Below are positions 12,896 to 20,989 of a DNA stretch of 64,000 nucleotides, piece after piece. The notes under the pieces were generated by a model. That model saw only the letters and a program-made list of their open reading frames with translations, was not told the origin of the DNA and ran no database searches. Both the position numbers and the translations under genes were made by a program. Source of the stretch: Streptomyces canus 299MFChir4.1 (GTDB lineage: Bacteria; Actinomycetota; Actinomycetes; Streptomycetales; Streptomycetaceae); the NCBI RefSeq assembly GCF_000383615.1, contig NZ_KB911597.1, forward strand, positions 62,001-126,000. The letters run 5' to 3'. Position 1 is the stretch's first letter. Each line of letters begins with the position of its first letter.

Positions 12896-13624
12896 TCAGC
12901 CGGCCAGTCCCACCACCAGCCAGATGAAGCCCACGCCGGCGACCGTGCACAGCAGGGTCGAGCGGGCGGGGTGTTCGTGGTGGGCCTCGGGGAGGATCTC
13001 GGCCGCCGCGAGATAGAGGAGCGCGCCGCCGAAGAGGCCGAGATAGCCGCCGAGCAGGCCCTCCGGGATGGTCACGAAGGACGTCGAGGCGGCGCCCAGC
13101 ACCGGGGCCACCGCGTCCGCGAACAGCATGGTCAGCGCTTTGCGGCGGGCGTTCCCGTACAGGCTCGTGATCGTGTACGTGTTGAAGCCGTCCGCGAAGT
13201 CGTGGGCCACGACGGCCAGCGCGACCGCCGTGCCCATGCCGCCGCCCACCTGGAAGGCCGCACCGATGGCCACGCCGTCCATGGCGCTGTGGCCGACCAT
13301 GGCGGCCGCTGCCGTGAGGCCGACCTCGGGGACCCGGCCGTCGTGCTCCTCGCCGCCGTGCGCGGCCTGGCGGGCGGCCAGCAGGCGCTCCACCAGATGG
13401 GCCAGCAGGAAGCCGGCCACGAACAGGAGCAGGGCCGCGGGCACGCCGAAGACCTCGTCGCCGGCCGCGTGCAGCGCCTCCGGCAGCAGGTCCAGGCCGA
13501 CCACGCCGAGCATCAGTCCGCCGGCCAGGCCGAGGACCAGATGACGGCGGTCGGTGACCCGCTGTGCCGTCCAGCCGCCGGCCAGCGTCATCAGGAACGC
13601 GCCGAGCGCGACGAAGACCGCCAT
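12896..13624 (-). CDS. ZIP-family metal transporter
   Basis: A 242-aa membrane protein with about eight hydrophobic segments. The metal-site signature of ZIP helix IV is visible (MVGHSAMDGVAIGAAF, about residues 99-114), as is the helix V motif VVAHDFADGFNTY (about 130-142). ZIP proteins carry Zn2+, Fe2+ or other divalent cations into the cytoplasm. The start is the ATG at 13624, after which the first helix begins. The gene is inverted within the cobalamin cluster, convergent with cobI and divergent from cobM. Uptake of cobalt for B12 synthesis is an attractive but untested idea; zinc is the default for the family. Confidence 0.88.
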   Translation of the reverse strand: MAVFVALGAFLMTLAGGWTAQRVTDRRHLVLGLAGGLMLGVVGLDLLPEALHAAGDEVFGVPAALLLFVAGFLLAHLVERLLAARQAAHGGEEHDGRVPEVGLTAAAAMVGHSAMDGVAIGAAFQVGGGMGTAVALAVVAHDFADGFNTYTITSLYGNARRKALTMLFADAVAPVLGAASTSFVTIPEGLLGGYLGLFGGALLYLAAAEILPEAHHEHPARSTLLCTVAGVGFIWLVVGLAG

Positions 13625-13730
13625 AGGGCCTTGGTATCCGATCAACCCCCGTTCGCGCACATCCGGCCACCGCGCCGACCGCAACCCTAAGACCTTTTCA
13701 AGACCTTTTGTGATGAGAGGACCGATTTCC

Positions 13731-14552
13731 ATGGCCGATGCCCCCACCGGCAAGGTGACCTTCGTCGGTGCCGGCCCCGGCGCCGCCGATCTGCTGACGT
13801 TCCGGGCCGCGCGCGCCATCGCCGAGGCCGACGTCGTGATCTGGGCCGCGAGCCTGGTGCAGGCGGAGGTCCTTGAGCACGCGCGCGAGGACGCCGAGAT
13901 CCTCGACTCGGCGACCATGTCGCTGGAGGACGTGGTCGCCGTGTACGAGCGGGCCCGCGAGGAGGGTCTGAAGGTGGCCCGGATCCACTCCGGCGACCCC
14001 GCCCTGTGGGGTGGCACGCAGGAGCAGCTCGACCGGTGCGCGCGGATCGGCATCGCCACCGAGGTCGTGCCCGGGGTCTCCGCCTTCTCGGCGGTGGCCG
14101 CGCTCGCGCAGCGCGAGCTGACCATCCCCGAGGTCGCGCAGTCCGTCGTGCTCACCCGGCTCGGCGGCGGCAAGACGCCGATGCCGCCCGGCGAGGAGGT
14201 GCGGGAGTTCGCCAAGCACGGCACCACCATGGCGATCTTCCTGTCCGCCGCGCGCAGTGGGCAGTTGGTGCGGGAGCTGCTGGAGGGCGGCTATCCGACC
14301 TCCACGCCGGTCGTGGTGGCCTACCAGGCGACCTGGCCGGAGGAGCTGGTCGTGCGGTGCACGATCGAGACGCTGGAGGAGACCGTCAAGGAGCACAAGT
14401 TGTGGAAGCACACGCTGTTCCTGGTCGGCCCGGCGCTGGGCTCCGAGGGCACGCGCTCGCACCTGTATCACCCCGGCCACTTCCACGGGTACCGCAAGGC
14501 CGACCCGGAGGCCCGGCGGGCGCTGCGGGCGGCGAAGGGTGCCGGCACGTGA
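13731..14552 (+). CDS. cobM: precorrin-4 C11-methyltransferase
   Basis: A 273-aa SAM-dependent tetrapyrrole methylase that methylates C-11 of (cobalt-)precorrin-4. Signatures: VTFVGAGPGAADLLTFR (residues 8-24), and ARIHSGDPALWGGTQEQ followed by EVVPGVSAFSAVAA (about 83-120). The ATG at 13731 has gagagg about 10 nt upstream; an in-frame ATG at 13713 is possible. It starts the second half of the cluster. The 106-nt gap to the divergent ZIP gene holds a tandem aagacctttt repeat but no second riboswitch that I can see. It overlaps cobL by GTGA. Confidence 0.94.
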   Translation: MADAPTGKVTFVGAGPGAADLLTFRAARAIAEADVVIWAASLVQAEVLEHAREDAEILDSATMSLEDVVAVYERAREEGLKVARIHSGDPALWGGTQEQLDRCARIGIATEVVPGVSAFSAVAALAQRELTIPEVAQSVVLTRLGGGKTPMPPGEEVREFAKHGTTMAIFLSAARSGQLVRELLEGGYPTSTPVVVAYQATWPEELVVRCTIETLEETVKEHKLWKHTLFLVGPALGSEGTRSHLYHPGHFHGYRKADPEARRALRAAKGAGT

Positions 14553-15826
14553 TCACCGTGGTGGGTACGGGGACGGGGGCGGCGCCCGAGGAGTGCCTGA
14601 CCGGGGCCGAGCTGGTCGTGGGCGGCCGGCGGCATCTGGACGCCGCTGCCGTCCCGGCGGACGCCGAGCGGGTCGTCCTCGGACCGCTGGCGCCGGCGCT
14701 GGACGTCATCGAACGGCATCACGACAAGGGGAGCCGGGTCGTCGTGCTGGCCTCGGGCGACCCCGGGTTCTTCGGGATCGTACGGGTGCTGGCGGAGCGG
14801 TTCGGGGCGGGCGCGTTGGAGGTGCGGCCCGGTGTGTCCTCCGTGGCGGCCGCGTTTGCCCGGGTGGGGTTGCCGTGGGACGACGCGGTGGTGGTGAGTG
14901 CGCATGGGCGGGATCTGCGGACGGCGGTGAATGCGTGCCGGGCGCGTCCGAAGGTTGCGGTGCTCACCGGGCCGGGGGCGGGGCCCGCGGAGCTTGGTGC
15001 CGCTTTCGGTAGCCGGGCGAGCGCAGCGCCGTCGGGGCTGGTCGCGCAGTTCCCCGCGCCCCTAAAACGTGTCTTCGTGGTCGCCTCCGACTTGGGGGCC
15101 GGCAATGAGCGGGTCGAGTGGGTCACGCCCGCCGAAGCCGCCGTCCGGGATTGGGGCTCCGCCGTGAGCGTCGTGCTGTGTCTCGACGAGGCGCGGGTCG
15201 TCGAGACTTCCCGGACAGTCGCCGGGCCTCCCCCAGCCCCCTCCCGATGGGCCCTGGAAGAAGGCGAGTTCGAGCACCGCGACTCGATGATCACCAAGTT
15301 CGAGGTGCGGGCGCTGGCGCTGGCGCGCCTCGGGCCGCGGCTCGGGGATCTGGTGTGGGACGTGGGCGCGGGGTCCGGGTCCGTGGCCGTGGAGTGCGCG
15401 CGGCTCGGTGCCGCCGTGGTCGCGGTCGAGAAGGCGGCCGACGGGGTCGGGCGGATCCGTGCCAACGCGGCGGCCCACGGGGTCGACGTACAGGTCGTCC
15501 ACGGGTCCGCGCCGGACGCGCTCACCGGACTGGACGACCCGGACGCAGTGTTCATCGGTGGCGGCGGACGTGAACTGCCGGAGATCGTCACCACCTGTGC
15601 CCGCCGGGCCCGGCGGAGCGTCGTCGTGGCGATGGCCGCGCTGGACCGGGTGCCGGCCGTTCGCGCGGCCCTCACCGGCGCCGGGTTGGAGTGCGACGGC
15701 GTACTGCTGCAGTCGTCCCGGCTCGCGCCGCTGCCCGGGGACGTGACCCGGCTCGCCGCGACCAATCCGGTTTTCCTGCTGTGGGGCGTCAGAAACCCCG
15801 TTTATCGAGAGGGAGTTGCTCAGTGA
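14549..15826 (+). CDS. cobL: precorrin-6Y C5,15-methyltransferase (decarboxylating), CbiE-CbiT fusion
   Basis: The 425-aa bifunctional enzyme methylates C-5 and C-15 and decarboxylates the acetate side chain at C-12. The N-terminal CbiE-like half starts with VVGTGTGAAPEE and has VLASGDPGFFGI near residue 70. The C-terminal CbiT-like half has the SAM-binding LVWDVGAGSGSVAVECARLG (about 268-287). The GTG start overlaps the cobM stop. Residues about 152-172 (beginning GSRASAAPSG) look foreign. They are the in-frame translation of the dispersed repeat found also in cobB, lying near the end of the CbiE half. Confidence 0.94.
   Translation: MITVVGTGTGAAPEECLTGAELVVGGRRHLDAAAVPADAERVVLGPLAPALDVIERHHDKGSRVVVLASGDPGFFGIVRVLAERFGAGALEVRPGVSSVAAAFARVGLPWDDAVVVSAHGRDLRTAVNACRARPKVAVLTGPGAGPAELGAAFGSRASAAPSGLVAQFPAPLKRVFVVASDLGAGNERVEWVTPAEAAVRDWGSAVSVVLCLDEARVVETSRTVAGPPPAPSRWALEEGEFEHRDSMITKFEVRALALARLGPRLGDLVWDVGAGSGSVAVECARLGAAVVAVEKAADGVGRIRANAAAHGVDVQVVHGSAPDALTGLDDPDAVFIGGGGRELPEIVTTCARRARRSVVVAMAALDRVPAVRAALTGAGLECDGVLLQSSRLAPLPGDVTRLAATNPVFLLWGVRNPVYREGVAQ
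15036..15066 (-). repeat. dispersed repeat copy inside cobL (inverted)
   Basis: The reverse complement of the 24-nt core seen in cobB is intact at 15036-15059 and is followed by cccct. It is translated in frame as part of CobL without breaking the gene. Confidence 0.75.
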
Positions 15827-17505
15827 TCGGCCTCATTTCCGCCACCGCGGCAGGGGCGGCGGCACGCGACCGGCTGGCCGCGGCATGGCCGGACCGCACG
15901 CGTGTGTACGACGGACCCGTGGGGGACGCCGTACGGCGGGCGTTCGCGGAGTGCGAGCAGCTCGTGTGTTTCCTGGCCACGGGGGCGGTCGTCCGCCTGG
16001 TCGCGCCGCTGCTCGGCGACAAGGCGTCCGACCCGGGTGTGGTGTGTGTCGACGAGGGCGGGCGGTTCGCCGTGTCCCTGGTCGGCGGCCACGGCGGCGG
16101 CGCCAATGAACTCGCCCGGGCCGTCGGGGAGTTGCTCGGCGCCGAGCCTGTGGTGACGACGGCGACCGACGCGGTGGGAGTGCCGGGGCTCGACACCCTG
16201 GGGCTGCCGGTGGAGGGTGCGGTGGCGGCCGTGTCGCGGGCGCTCCTGGACGGGGAGGCCGTGGCCCTGCACAACGCGTCCGGCTGGCCGCTGCCGCCGC
16301 TGCCGGTCGCCTCGGAGGGGACATACGGCATCCGCGTCACGGACCGGCTCGTCGAGCTCTCCGAGCAGGAGGTCGTGCTGCGTCCGCCCACGCTCGTGGT
16401 CGGCGTCGGCGCCTCCAGGGGCGCGCCCGCCGAAGAGGTGTGGGAGTTGATCGAGGGCTCGTTGCGCGAGGCCGGGCTGTCCGCGAAGTCGGTCGCCGAA
16501 CTCGCGACCGTGGACGCCAAGGCCGGGGAGCCGGGGATCGTGGCGGCGGCGGCTCGGTTCGGCGTGCCCCTGGTCACCCACTCCGCCGAGGAGCTGGCCG
16601 CCGTCGAGGTGCCCAACCCGTCGGACGCGCCCCTGGCCGCCGTGGGCACGCCGTCGGTCGCGGAGGCCGCGGCGCTCGTACAGGGCGGCGAACTCCTCGT
16701 CCCCAAGCGGAAATCGGCCGCGACGCCCGCCATGGCGACCTGTGCGGTCGTACGGCGTCCCGCGCGGGGCCGGCTCGCGGTCGTGGGACTCGGACCGGGC
16801 GCCCGGGACCTGCTCACGCCCCGCGCGAAGGCGGAGCTCCAGCGTGCTTCCGTGCTGGTCGGGCTCGATCAGTACGTCGACCAGATCCGCGATCTGCTGC
16901 GGCCGGGCACCCGGGTCCTGGAGTCGGGTCTCGGGGCCGAGGAGGAGCGGGCGCGCACGGCCGTCGAGGAGGCCCGCAGGGGCCAGGCCGTCGCGCTCAT
17001 CGGCAGCGGGGACGCCGGCGTGTACGCCATGGCCTCCCCCGCGCTCGCCGAGGCCTCCGACGACATCGACGTGATCGGCGTCCCCGGGGTGACGGCGGCG
17101 CTCGCGGCGGCCGCGATCCTCGGTGCCCCGCTCGGTCACGACCACGTGTCCATCAGCCTGTCCGACCTGCACACTCCGTGGGAGGTCATCGAGCGGCGGG
17201 TGCGCGCGGCGGCCGAGGCGGACATCGTGGTCACCTTCTACAACCCCCGTTCCCGGGGCCGGGACTGGCAGCTGCCCAAGGCGCTCGCGATCCTCGCCGA
17301 GCACCGGGAGCCGGCCACGCCGGTCGGTGTCGTACGCAACGCGTCACGGCCCGACGAGTCCGCCCGGCTGACGACCCTGGCCGCTCTCGACCCGGCGACG
17401 GTCGACATGATGACGGTGGTGACCGTGGGCAACACGGCGACCCGGGACATCGCGGGGCGCATGGTGACGCCGCGCGGCTACCGCTGGCAGGAGGGCGCCC
17501 AGTGA
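15823..17505 (+). CDS. cobJ: CbiG-CobJ fusion: cobalt-precorrin-5A hydrolase / precorrin-3B C17-methyltransferase
   Basis: A 560-aa two-domain protein. Residues 1 to about 300 are CbiG-like, with the central LVGGHGGGANELAR motif (near 87) and the C-terminal VGVGASRGAPAEEVWELIE. CbiG opens the ring lactone and removes acetaldehyde in the early-cobalt route. Residues about 315-560 are a CobJ/CbiH methylase, with LAVVGLGPGARDLLTPRA and ALIGSGDAGVYAMASP; it methylates C-17 with ring contraction. The GTG start overlaps the cobL stop and has gagaggga about 9 nt upstream. Such fusions occur in actinobacteria. The CbiG part is unexpected beside a late CobN chelatase. Confidence 0.92.
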   Translation: MIGLISATAAGAAARDRLAAAWPDRTRVYDGPVGDAVRRAFAECEQLVCFLATGAVVRLVAPLLGDKASDPGVVCVDEGGRFAVSLVGGHGGGANELARAVGELLGAEPVVTTATDAVGVPGLDTLGLPVEGAVAAVSRALLDGEAVALHNASGWPLPPLPVASEGTYGIRVTDRLVELSEQEVVLRPPTLVVGVGASRGAPAEEVWELIEGSLREAGLSAKSVAELATVDAKAGEPGIVAAAARFGVPLVTHSAEELAAVEVPNPSDAPLAAVGTPSVAEAAALVQGGELLVPKRKSAATPAMATCAVVRRPARGRLAVVGLGPGARDLLTPRAKAELQRASVLVGLDQYVDQIRDLLRPGTRVLESGLGAEEERARTAVEEARRGQAVALIGSGDAGVYAMASPALAEASDDIDVIGVPGVTAALAAAAILGAPLGHDHVSISLSDLHTPWEVIERRVRAAAEADIVVTFYNPRSRGRDWQLPKALAILAEHREPATPVGVVRNASRPDESARLTTLAALDPATVDMMTVVTVGNTATRDIAGRMVTPRGYRWQEGAQ

Positions 17506-18092
17506 ACCGTGTCGTCCACCCCATCGAGGTGGAGTCCTACCGGCGGCTGCGTGCCCGCCTGGACACCTCACACTTCCCGCCGCTGACCCGGGCGGTGGTG
17601 GAGCGGGTCATCCACTCCGCCGCCGATCTGGAGTACGCCACCGATCTCGTCATGAACGAGGGCGAGTTGGAGAAGGCGCATACCGCGCTGCACTCCGGGG
17701 CGCCCGTCGTCACCGACGTGGAGATGGTCGCGGCGGGCATCACCCGGCGGGAGACGGTCTGCCGGCTGAAGGACGCCAAGTCGGGTCCCGGGCTGACCCG
17801 TTCGGCCCACGCCATCCGCCTCGCCCACGAGCAGGTCGGCCCGGGGGCGATCTGGGTGATCGGCAACGCCCCCACCGCGCTGGAGGAGTTGCTGACCCTG
17901 GACGCCGCCCCGGCGCTCGTCATCGGGCTGCCCGTCGGCTTCGTCGGCGCGGTCGAGTCCAAGGCCGCGTTGCGCGAGAGCGGGCTGCCCGCCGTGAGCA
18001 ACGTGTCCGAGAAGGGCGGGTCGGCCGTGGCCTCCGCCGCGCTCAACGCCCTGCTGTACCACCCCACTCACCCCTCCGAGGAGACATCGTGA
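17502..18092 (+). CDS. cobH: precorrin-8X methylmutase
   Basis: A 196-aa enzyme that moves the methyl group from C-11 to C-12 to give hydrogenobyrinic (or cobyrinic) acid. Family blocks: HPIEVESYRRL at the start, RVIHSAADLEYA (about residues 36-47), VVTDVEMVAAGI (about 70-81) and VIGLPVGFVGAVESKAAL (about 143-160). The GTG start overlaps the stop of the cbiG-cobJ gene, and its own stop overlaps the cbiX start (GTGA). Confidence 0.95.
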   Translation: MNRVVHPIEVESYRRLRARLDTSHFPPLTRAVVERVIHSAADLEYATDLVMNEGELEKAHTALHSGAPVVTDVEMVAAGITRRETVCRLKDAKSGPGLTRSAHAIRLAHEQVGPGAIWVIGNAPTALEELLTLDAAPALVIGLPVGFVGAVESKAALRESGLPAVSNVSEKGGSAVASAALNALLYHPTHPSEETS

Positions 18093-19015
18093 CCACCCCG
18101 CCGCCCGCCCTGCTCATCGCCGGTCATGGCACCCGGGACGAGGCCGGAGCCGAGGCGTTCCGCGACTTCGTCCGGGAGCTGGGGGCCCGCCACCCCGAGC
18201 TGCCCGTCGCGGGCGGTTTCATCGAGCTGTCCCCGCCGCCGCTGGGCGACGCGGTGACCGAGCTGGTGGAGCGCGGTGTCCGCCGGTTCGCCGCCGTGCC
18301 GCTGATGCTGGTGTCCGCGGGCCACGCCAAGGGCGACATCCCGGCCGCGCTGTCCCGTGAGAAGGAACGGCACCCGGGGATCTCGTACACCTACGGGCGT
18401 CCGCTGGGCCCGCACCCGGCGCTGCTGAACGTGCTGGAGCGGCGCCTGGACGAGGCCCTGGACGCCACCGGGGGCCGCGCCCCGCTGGACCGGGCGGACG
18501 TCACCGTGCTGCTCGTGGGCCGCGGCTCCACGGACCCCGACGCCAACGCCGAGGTGTACAAGGCGGCCCGGCTGCTGTGGGAGGGGCGCGGATACGCGGG
18601 GGTGGAGACGGCGTTCGTGTCGCTGGCCGCACCGGACGTGCCGAGCGGACTCGACCGGTGTGTGGCCCTGGGGGCGCGCAGGATCGTCGTACTCCCCTAC
18701 TTCCTGTTCACCGGGATCCTGCCGGACCGGGTGCGGCAGCAGACCGAGGGCTGGGCGGCCGCGCATCCGGAGGTCGAGGTGCGTTCCGCGGACGTCATCG
18801 GTCCGGAGCCGGAGCTGCTGGACCTGGTGATGGAGCGCTACGAGGAGGCCGTCAAGGGCGATCTGCGGATGAACTGCGACTCGTGCGTGTACCGCATCGC
18901 GCTGCCCGGGTTCGAGGACAAGGTGGGCCTGCCGCAGCAGCCGCACTTCCACCCGGACGACGACGACCACCATCACCACGGCCACCACCACGGCGCCCAC
19001 ACCCATGCGCACTGA
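18089..19015 (+). CDS. cbiX: sirohydrochlorin chelatase CbiX with His-rich tail
   Basis: A 308-aa class II chelatase with two CbiX-like halves. LLIAGHGTRDEAGAEAF (about residues 8-24) carries the first catalytic His, and VLLVGRGSTDPDANAEVYK (about 141-159) is the matching block of the second half. It should insert Co2+ (early B12 route) or Fe2+ (siroheme) into sirohydrochlorin. The C-terminus (from about residue 290) is an Asp/His tail ending HHHHGHHHGAHTHAH, likely to hold metal ions. The GTG start overlaps the cobH stop. The 3' end overlaps cobC by 11 nt. Confidence 0.9.
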   Translation: MTTPPPALLIAGHGTRDEAGAEAFRDFVRELGARHPELPVAGGFIELSPPPLGDAVTELVERGVRRFAAVPLMLVSAGHAKGDIPAALSREKERHPGISYTYGRPLGPHPALLNVLERRLDEALDATGGRAPLDRADVTVLLVGRGSTDPDANAEVYKAARLLWEGRGYAGVETAFVSLAAPDVPSGLDRCVALGARRIVVLPYFLFTGILPDRVRQQTEGWAAAHPEVEVRSADVIGPEPELLDLVMERYEEAVKGDLRMNCDSCVYRIALPGFEDKVGLPQQPHFHPDDDDHHHHGHHHGAHTHAH

Positions 19016-20081
19016 CCGCACCCACAGCCAGGGGCCCGATCTGCGGCACCACGGCGACGCCGAGGTGCGGGACGACGGTGCGCGGCTCACGGATCTCGCC
19101 GTGAACGTCCGCGCGGACACTCCCCCGGCCTGGCTGCGGGAGCGGATCGCCGGGTCGCTGGCCGGACTGGCCGCCTATCCCGACGGGCGGCAGGCGCGGG
19201 CGGCGGTGGCCGCCCGGCACGAGGTGCCCGTGGAACGGGTGCTGCTGACGGCGGGAGCGGCCGAGGCGTTCGTCCTGCTCGCCCGCGCCCTGACGATTCG
19301 TCACGCAGTGGTGGTGCACCCGCAGTTCACCGAGCCGGAGGCGGCACTGCGGGACGCCGGGCACTCGGTCGACCGGGTGCTGCTGCGGGAGGAGGACGGC
19401 TTCCGGCTCGATCCGGCGGCCGTCCCCGAGGACGCCGACCTGGTCGTCGTCGGCAACCCGACCAATCCCACCTCGGTGCTGCATCCGGCCGCCACGATCG
19501 CCGAACTGGCCCGTCCCGGGCGGACGTTGGTGGTGGACGAGGCGTTCCTGGACGCGGTGCCGAGCGAGCGCGAAGCCCTGGCCGGACGGACGGACGTGCC
19601 CGGACTCGTCGTCCTGCGCAGCCTGACGAAGACCTGGGGACTGGCCGGACTCCGCATCGGCTACGTCCTCGCCGCCCCGGAGACGATCGCCGACCTGGAA
19701 CGGGCTCAGCCCCTGTGGCCGGTGTCCACCCCGGCCCTCGCGGCGGCCGTGGCGTGCATGGAGCCGAGGGCGCTGGCCGAGGCCGCCCACGCGGCCCACC
19801 GCGTCGGCACCGACCGGGCCCATCTCGTCGCCGGGCTGCGGGAGTTCGCCCCGGACGGCCTCCGGGTGGTCGAGCCGGCGGAGGGTCCCTTCGTCCTCGT
19901 ACGCCTGCCGAGGGCCACTGACGTACGACGGCATCTGCGCGACCTGGGGTTCGCGGTGCGGCGCGGGGACACGTTCCCGGGGCTCGGCGAGGAGTGGCTG
20001 CGGCTCGCGGTGCGGGACCGGGCGACGGTCAACTCCTTTCTCCAGGCGCTGGATCAGGCCGTGACGTTGGCCCAGCACTGA
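19005..20081 (+). CDS. cobC: L-threonine-O-3-phosphate decarboxylase-like aminotransferase (CobC)
   Basis: A 358-aa fold-type I PLP enzyme related to histidinol-phosphate aminotransferase. In cobalamin clusters this family makes (R)-1-amino-2-propanol phosphate, the linker that CobD attaches. Visible: NPTNPTSVLHP (about residues 151-161), VVDEAFLDAVPSE, and the PLP lysine in LRSLTKTWGLAGLRIGY (about 204-220). The ATG at 19005 lies within the cbiX reading frame (11-nt overlap). Length fits the family. A histidinol-phosphate aminotransferase is the alternative, but the setting argues for CobC. Confidence 0.85.
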   Translation: MRTDRTHSQGPDLRHHGDAEVRDDGARLTDLAVNVRADTPPAWLRERIAGSLAGLAAYPDGRQARAAVAARHEVPVERVLLTAGAAEAFVLLARALTIRHAVVVHPQFTEPEAALRDAGHSVDRVLLREEDGFRLDPAAVPEDADLVVVGNPTNPTSVLHPAATIAELARPGRTLVVDEAFLDAVPSEREALAGRTDVPGLVVLRSLTKTWGLAGLRIGYVLAAPETIADLERAQPLWPVSTPALAAAVACMEPRALAEAAHAAHRVGTDRAHLVAGLREFAPDGLRVVEPAEGPFVLVRLPRATDVRRHLRDLGFAVRRGDTFPGLGEEWLRLAVRDRATVNSFLQALDQAVTLAQH

Positions 20082-20128
20082 GGCGGGTGCCGTCGGGGAA
20101 GCGGATCTCGACGGTGCCGCCGGAGGTG

Positions 20129-20755
20129 TCAGGACCGGGCGTGGAGCTGGTCACGGGCGCGGCGGCCCAGGAGGACGCTCGCGATGAGCACCCACACGCC
20201 CGCGAGCATGAAGGCGAAGAACCCCACCCAGGGGATGAAGACCAGGACACCGAGGACGAGCGCGGCCCAGCTCAGCCAGCGGGGCAGCGGCGAGTCGCCG
20301 GCGCGGACCGTGGCCAGGCCGGTGGCCAGGAGCATCAGCCCCATGCCGGCGACGAACGGGATGAAGAAGTCCTCGCTGACCGCGTTCAGCGTCTGGAGCG
20401 CCGGAGGGGTCGCCGAGGACTTGTCCGAGAGGTCCAGCAGGGCCAGGGTGAGGGTCGCGCCGACCAGGAAGCCCGCGGCGATCAGGACGCCGCCCGCGAG
20501 GACCACGCGGTGCAGCCACTCGCCGCCGGGCGGGAGGTCCCGGACCGCGCGGGCCAGGTACGCGGCGAAGAAGACGAACAGCACCGCGGCGATGGCCAGG
20601 AGATACAGGCTCACTCCGGTCGACGCGCGATGGTCGTCGTAGTACGACCTCACCTCGCGGCCGGAGGCCCCGACGCCCGGAGTGTCGCCGAGCAGAAGGA
20701 AAGCGGCGACCGTGAACGCGACGGCCACGACTCCGGTGAGCGGTGCTACGCGCAT
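20129..20755 (-). CDS. hypothetical integral membrane protein
   Basis: A 208-aa protein with a leading hydrophobic segment that could be a signal anchor and about five further helices (near residues 46-66, 79-101, 125-147, 160-180 and 181-200). I recognise no catalytic motif; the layout resembles small DUF4386-like membrane proteins. The ATG at 20755 is chosen because gaggagg lies 7-13 nt upstream. It is convergent with cobC and does not look like part of the cobalamin operon. Confidence 0.8.
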   Translation of the reverse strand: MRVAPLTGVVAVAFTVAAFLLLGDTPGVGASGREVRSYYDDHRASTGVSLYLLAIAAVLFVFFAAYLARAVRDLPPGGEWLHRVVLAGGVLIAAGFLVGATLTLALLDLSDKSSATPPALQTLNAVSEDFFIPFVAGMGLMLLATGLATVRAGDSPLPRWLSWAALVLGVLVFIPWVGFFAFMLAGVWVLIASVLLGRRARDQLHARS

Positions 20756-20989
20756 GGGGACCTCCTCGCCCCCCGGGCAGGGCCGCCCCCCGTTTCCCAC
20801 GGTCGCAGAGATACGGCCACTGCGCCATCCGGGTGAGTGCGGGGGCGGCGCGGGTGATCACCGAGTCCTCACGCGCCACCTGCTGGGCACACCGAGGGCA
20901 AACCACCGGCCTCGGCAACGCCCCGCCGCCTTCGGCCCAGGGCGCCCCACCGACCCCCCGCCCGCACGGCACCGCGACCCAGATCCCCG

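Noticed and set aside
13689..13709. Tandem aagacctttt as a PHO or Zur box
   Set aside because: The 11-nt period fits a PHO array, but the sequence lacks the gttcacc consensus, and it does not match the Zur palindrome. It is kept only as a remark with the ZIP gene.
20082..20128. A possible coding remnant reading GGTVEIRFPDGTR on the minus strand after cobC
   Set aside because: It is only about 15 sensible residues in a 47-nt gap, has no start signal, and could be chance.
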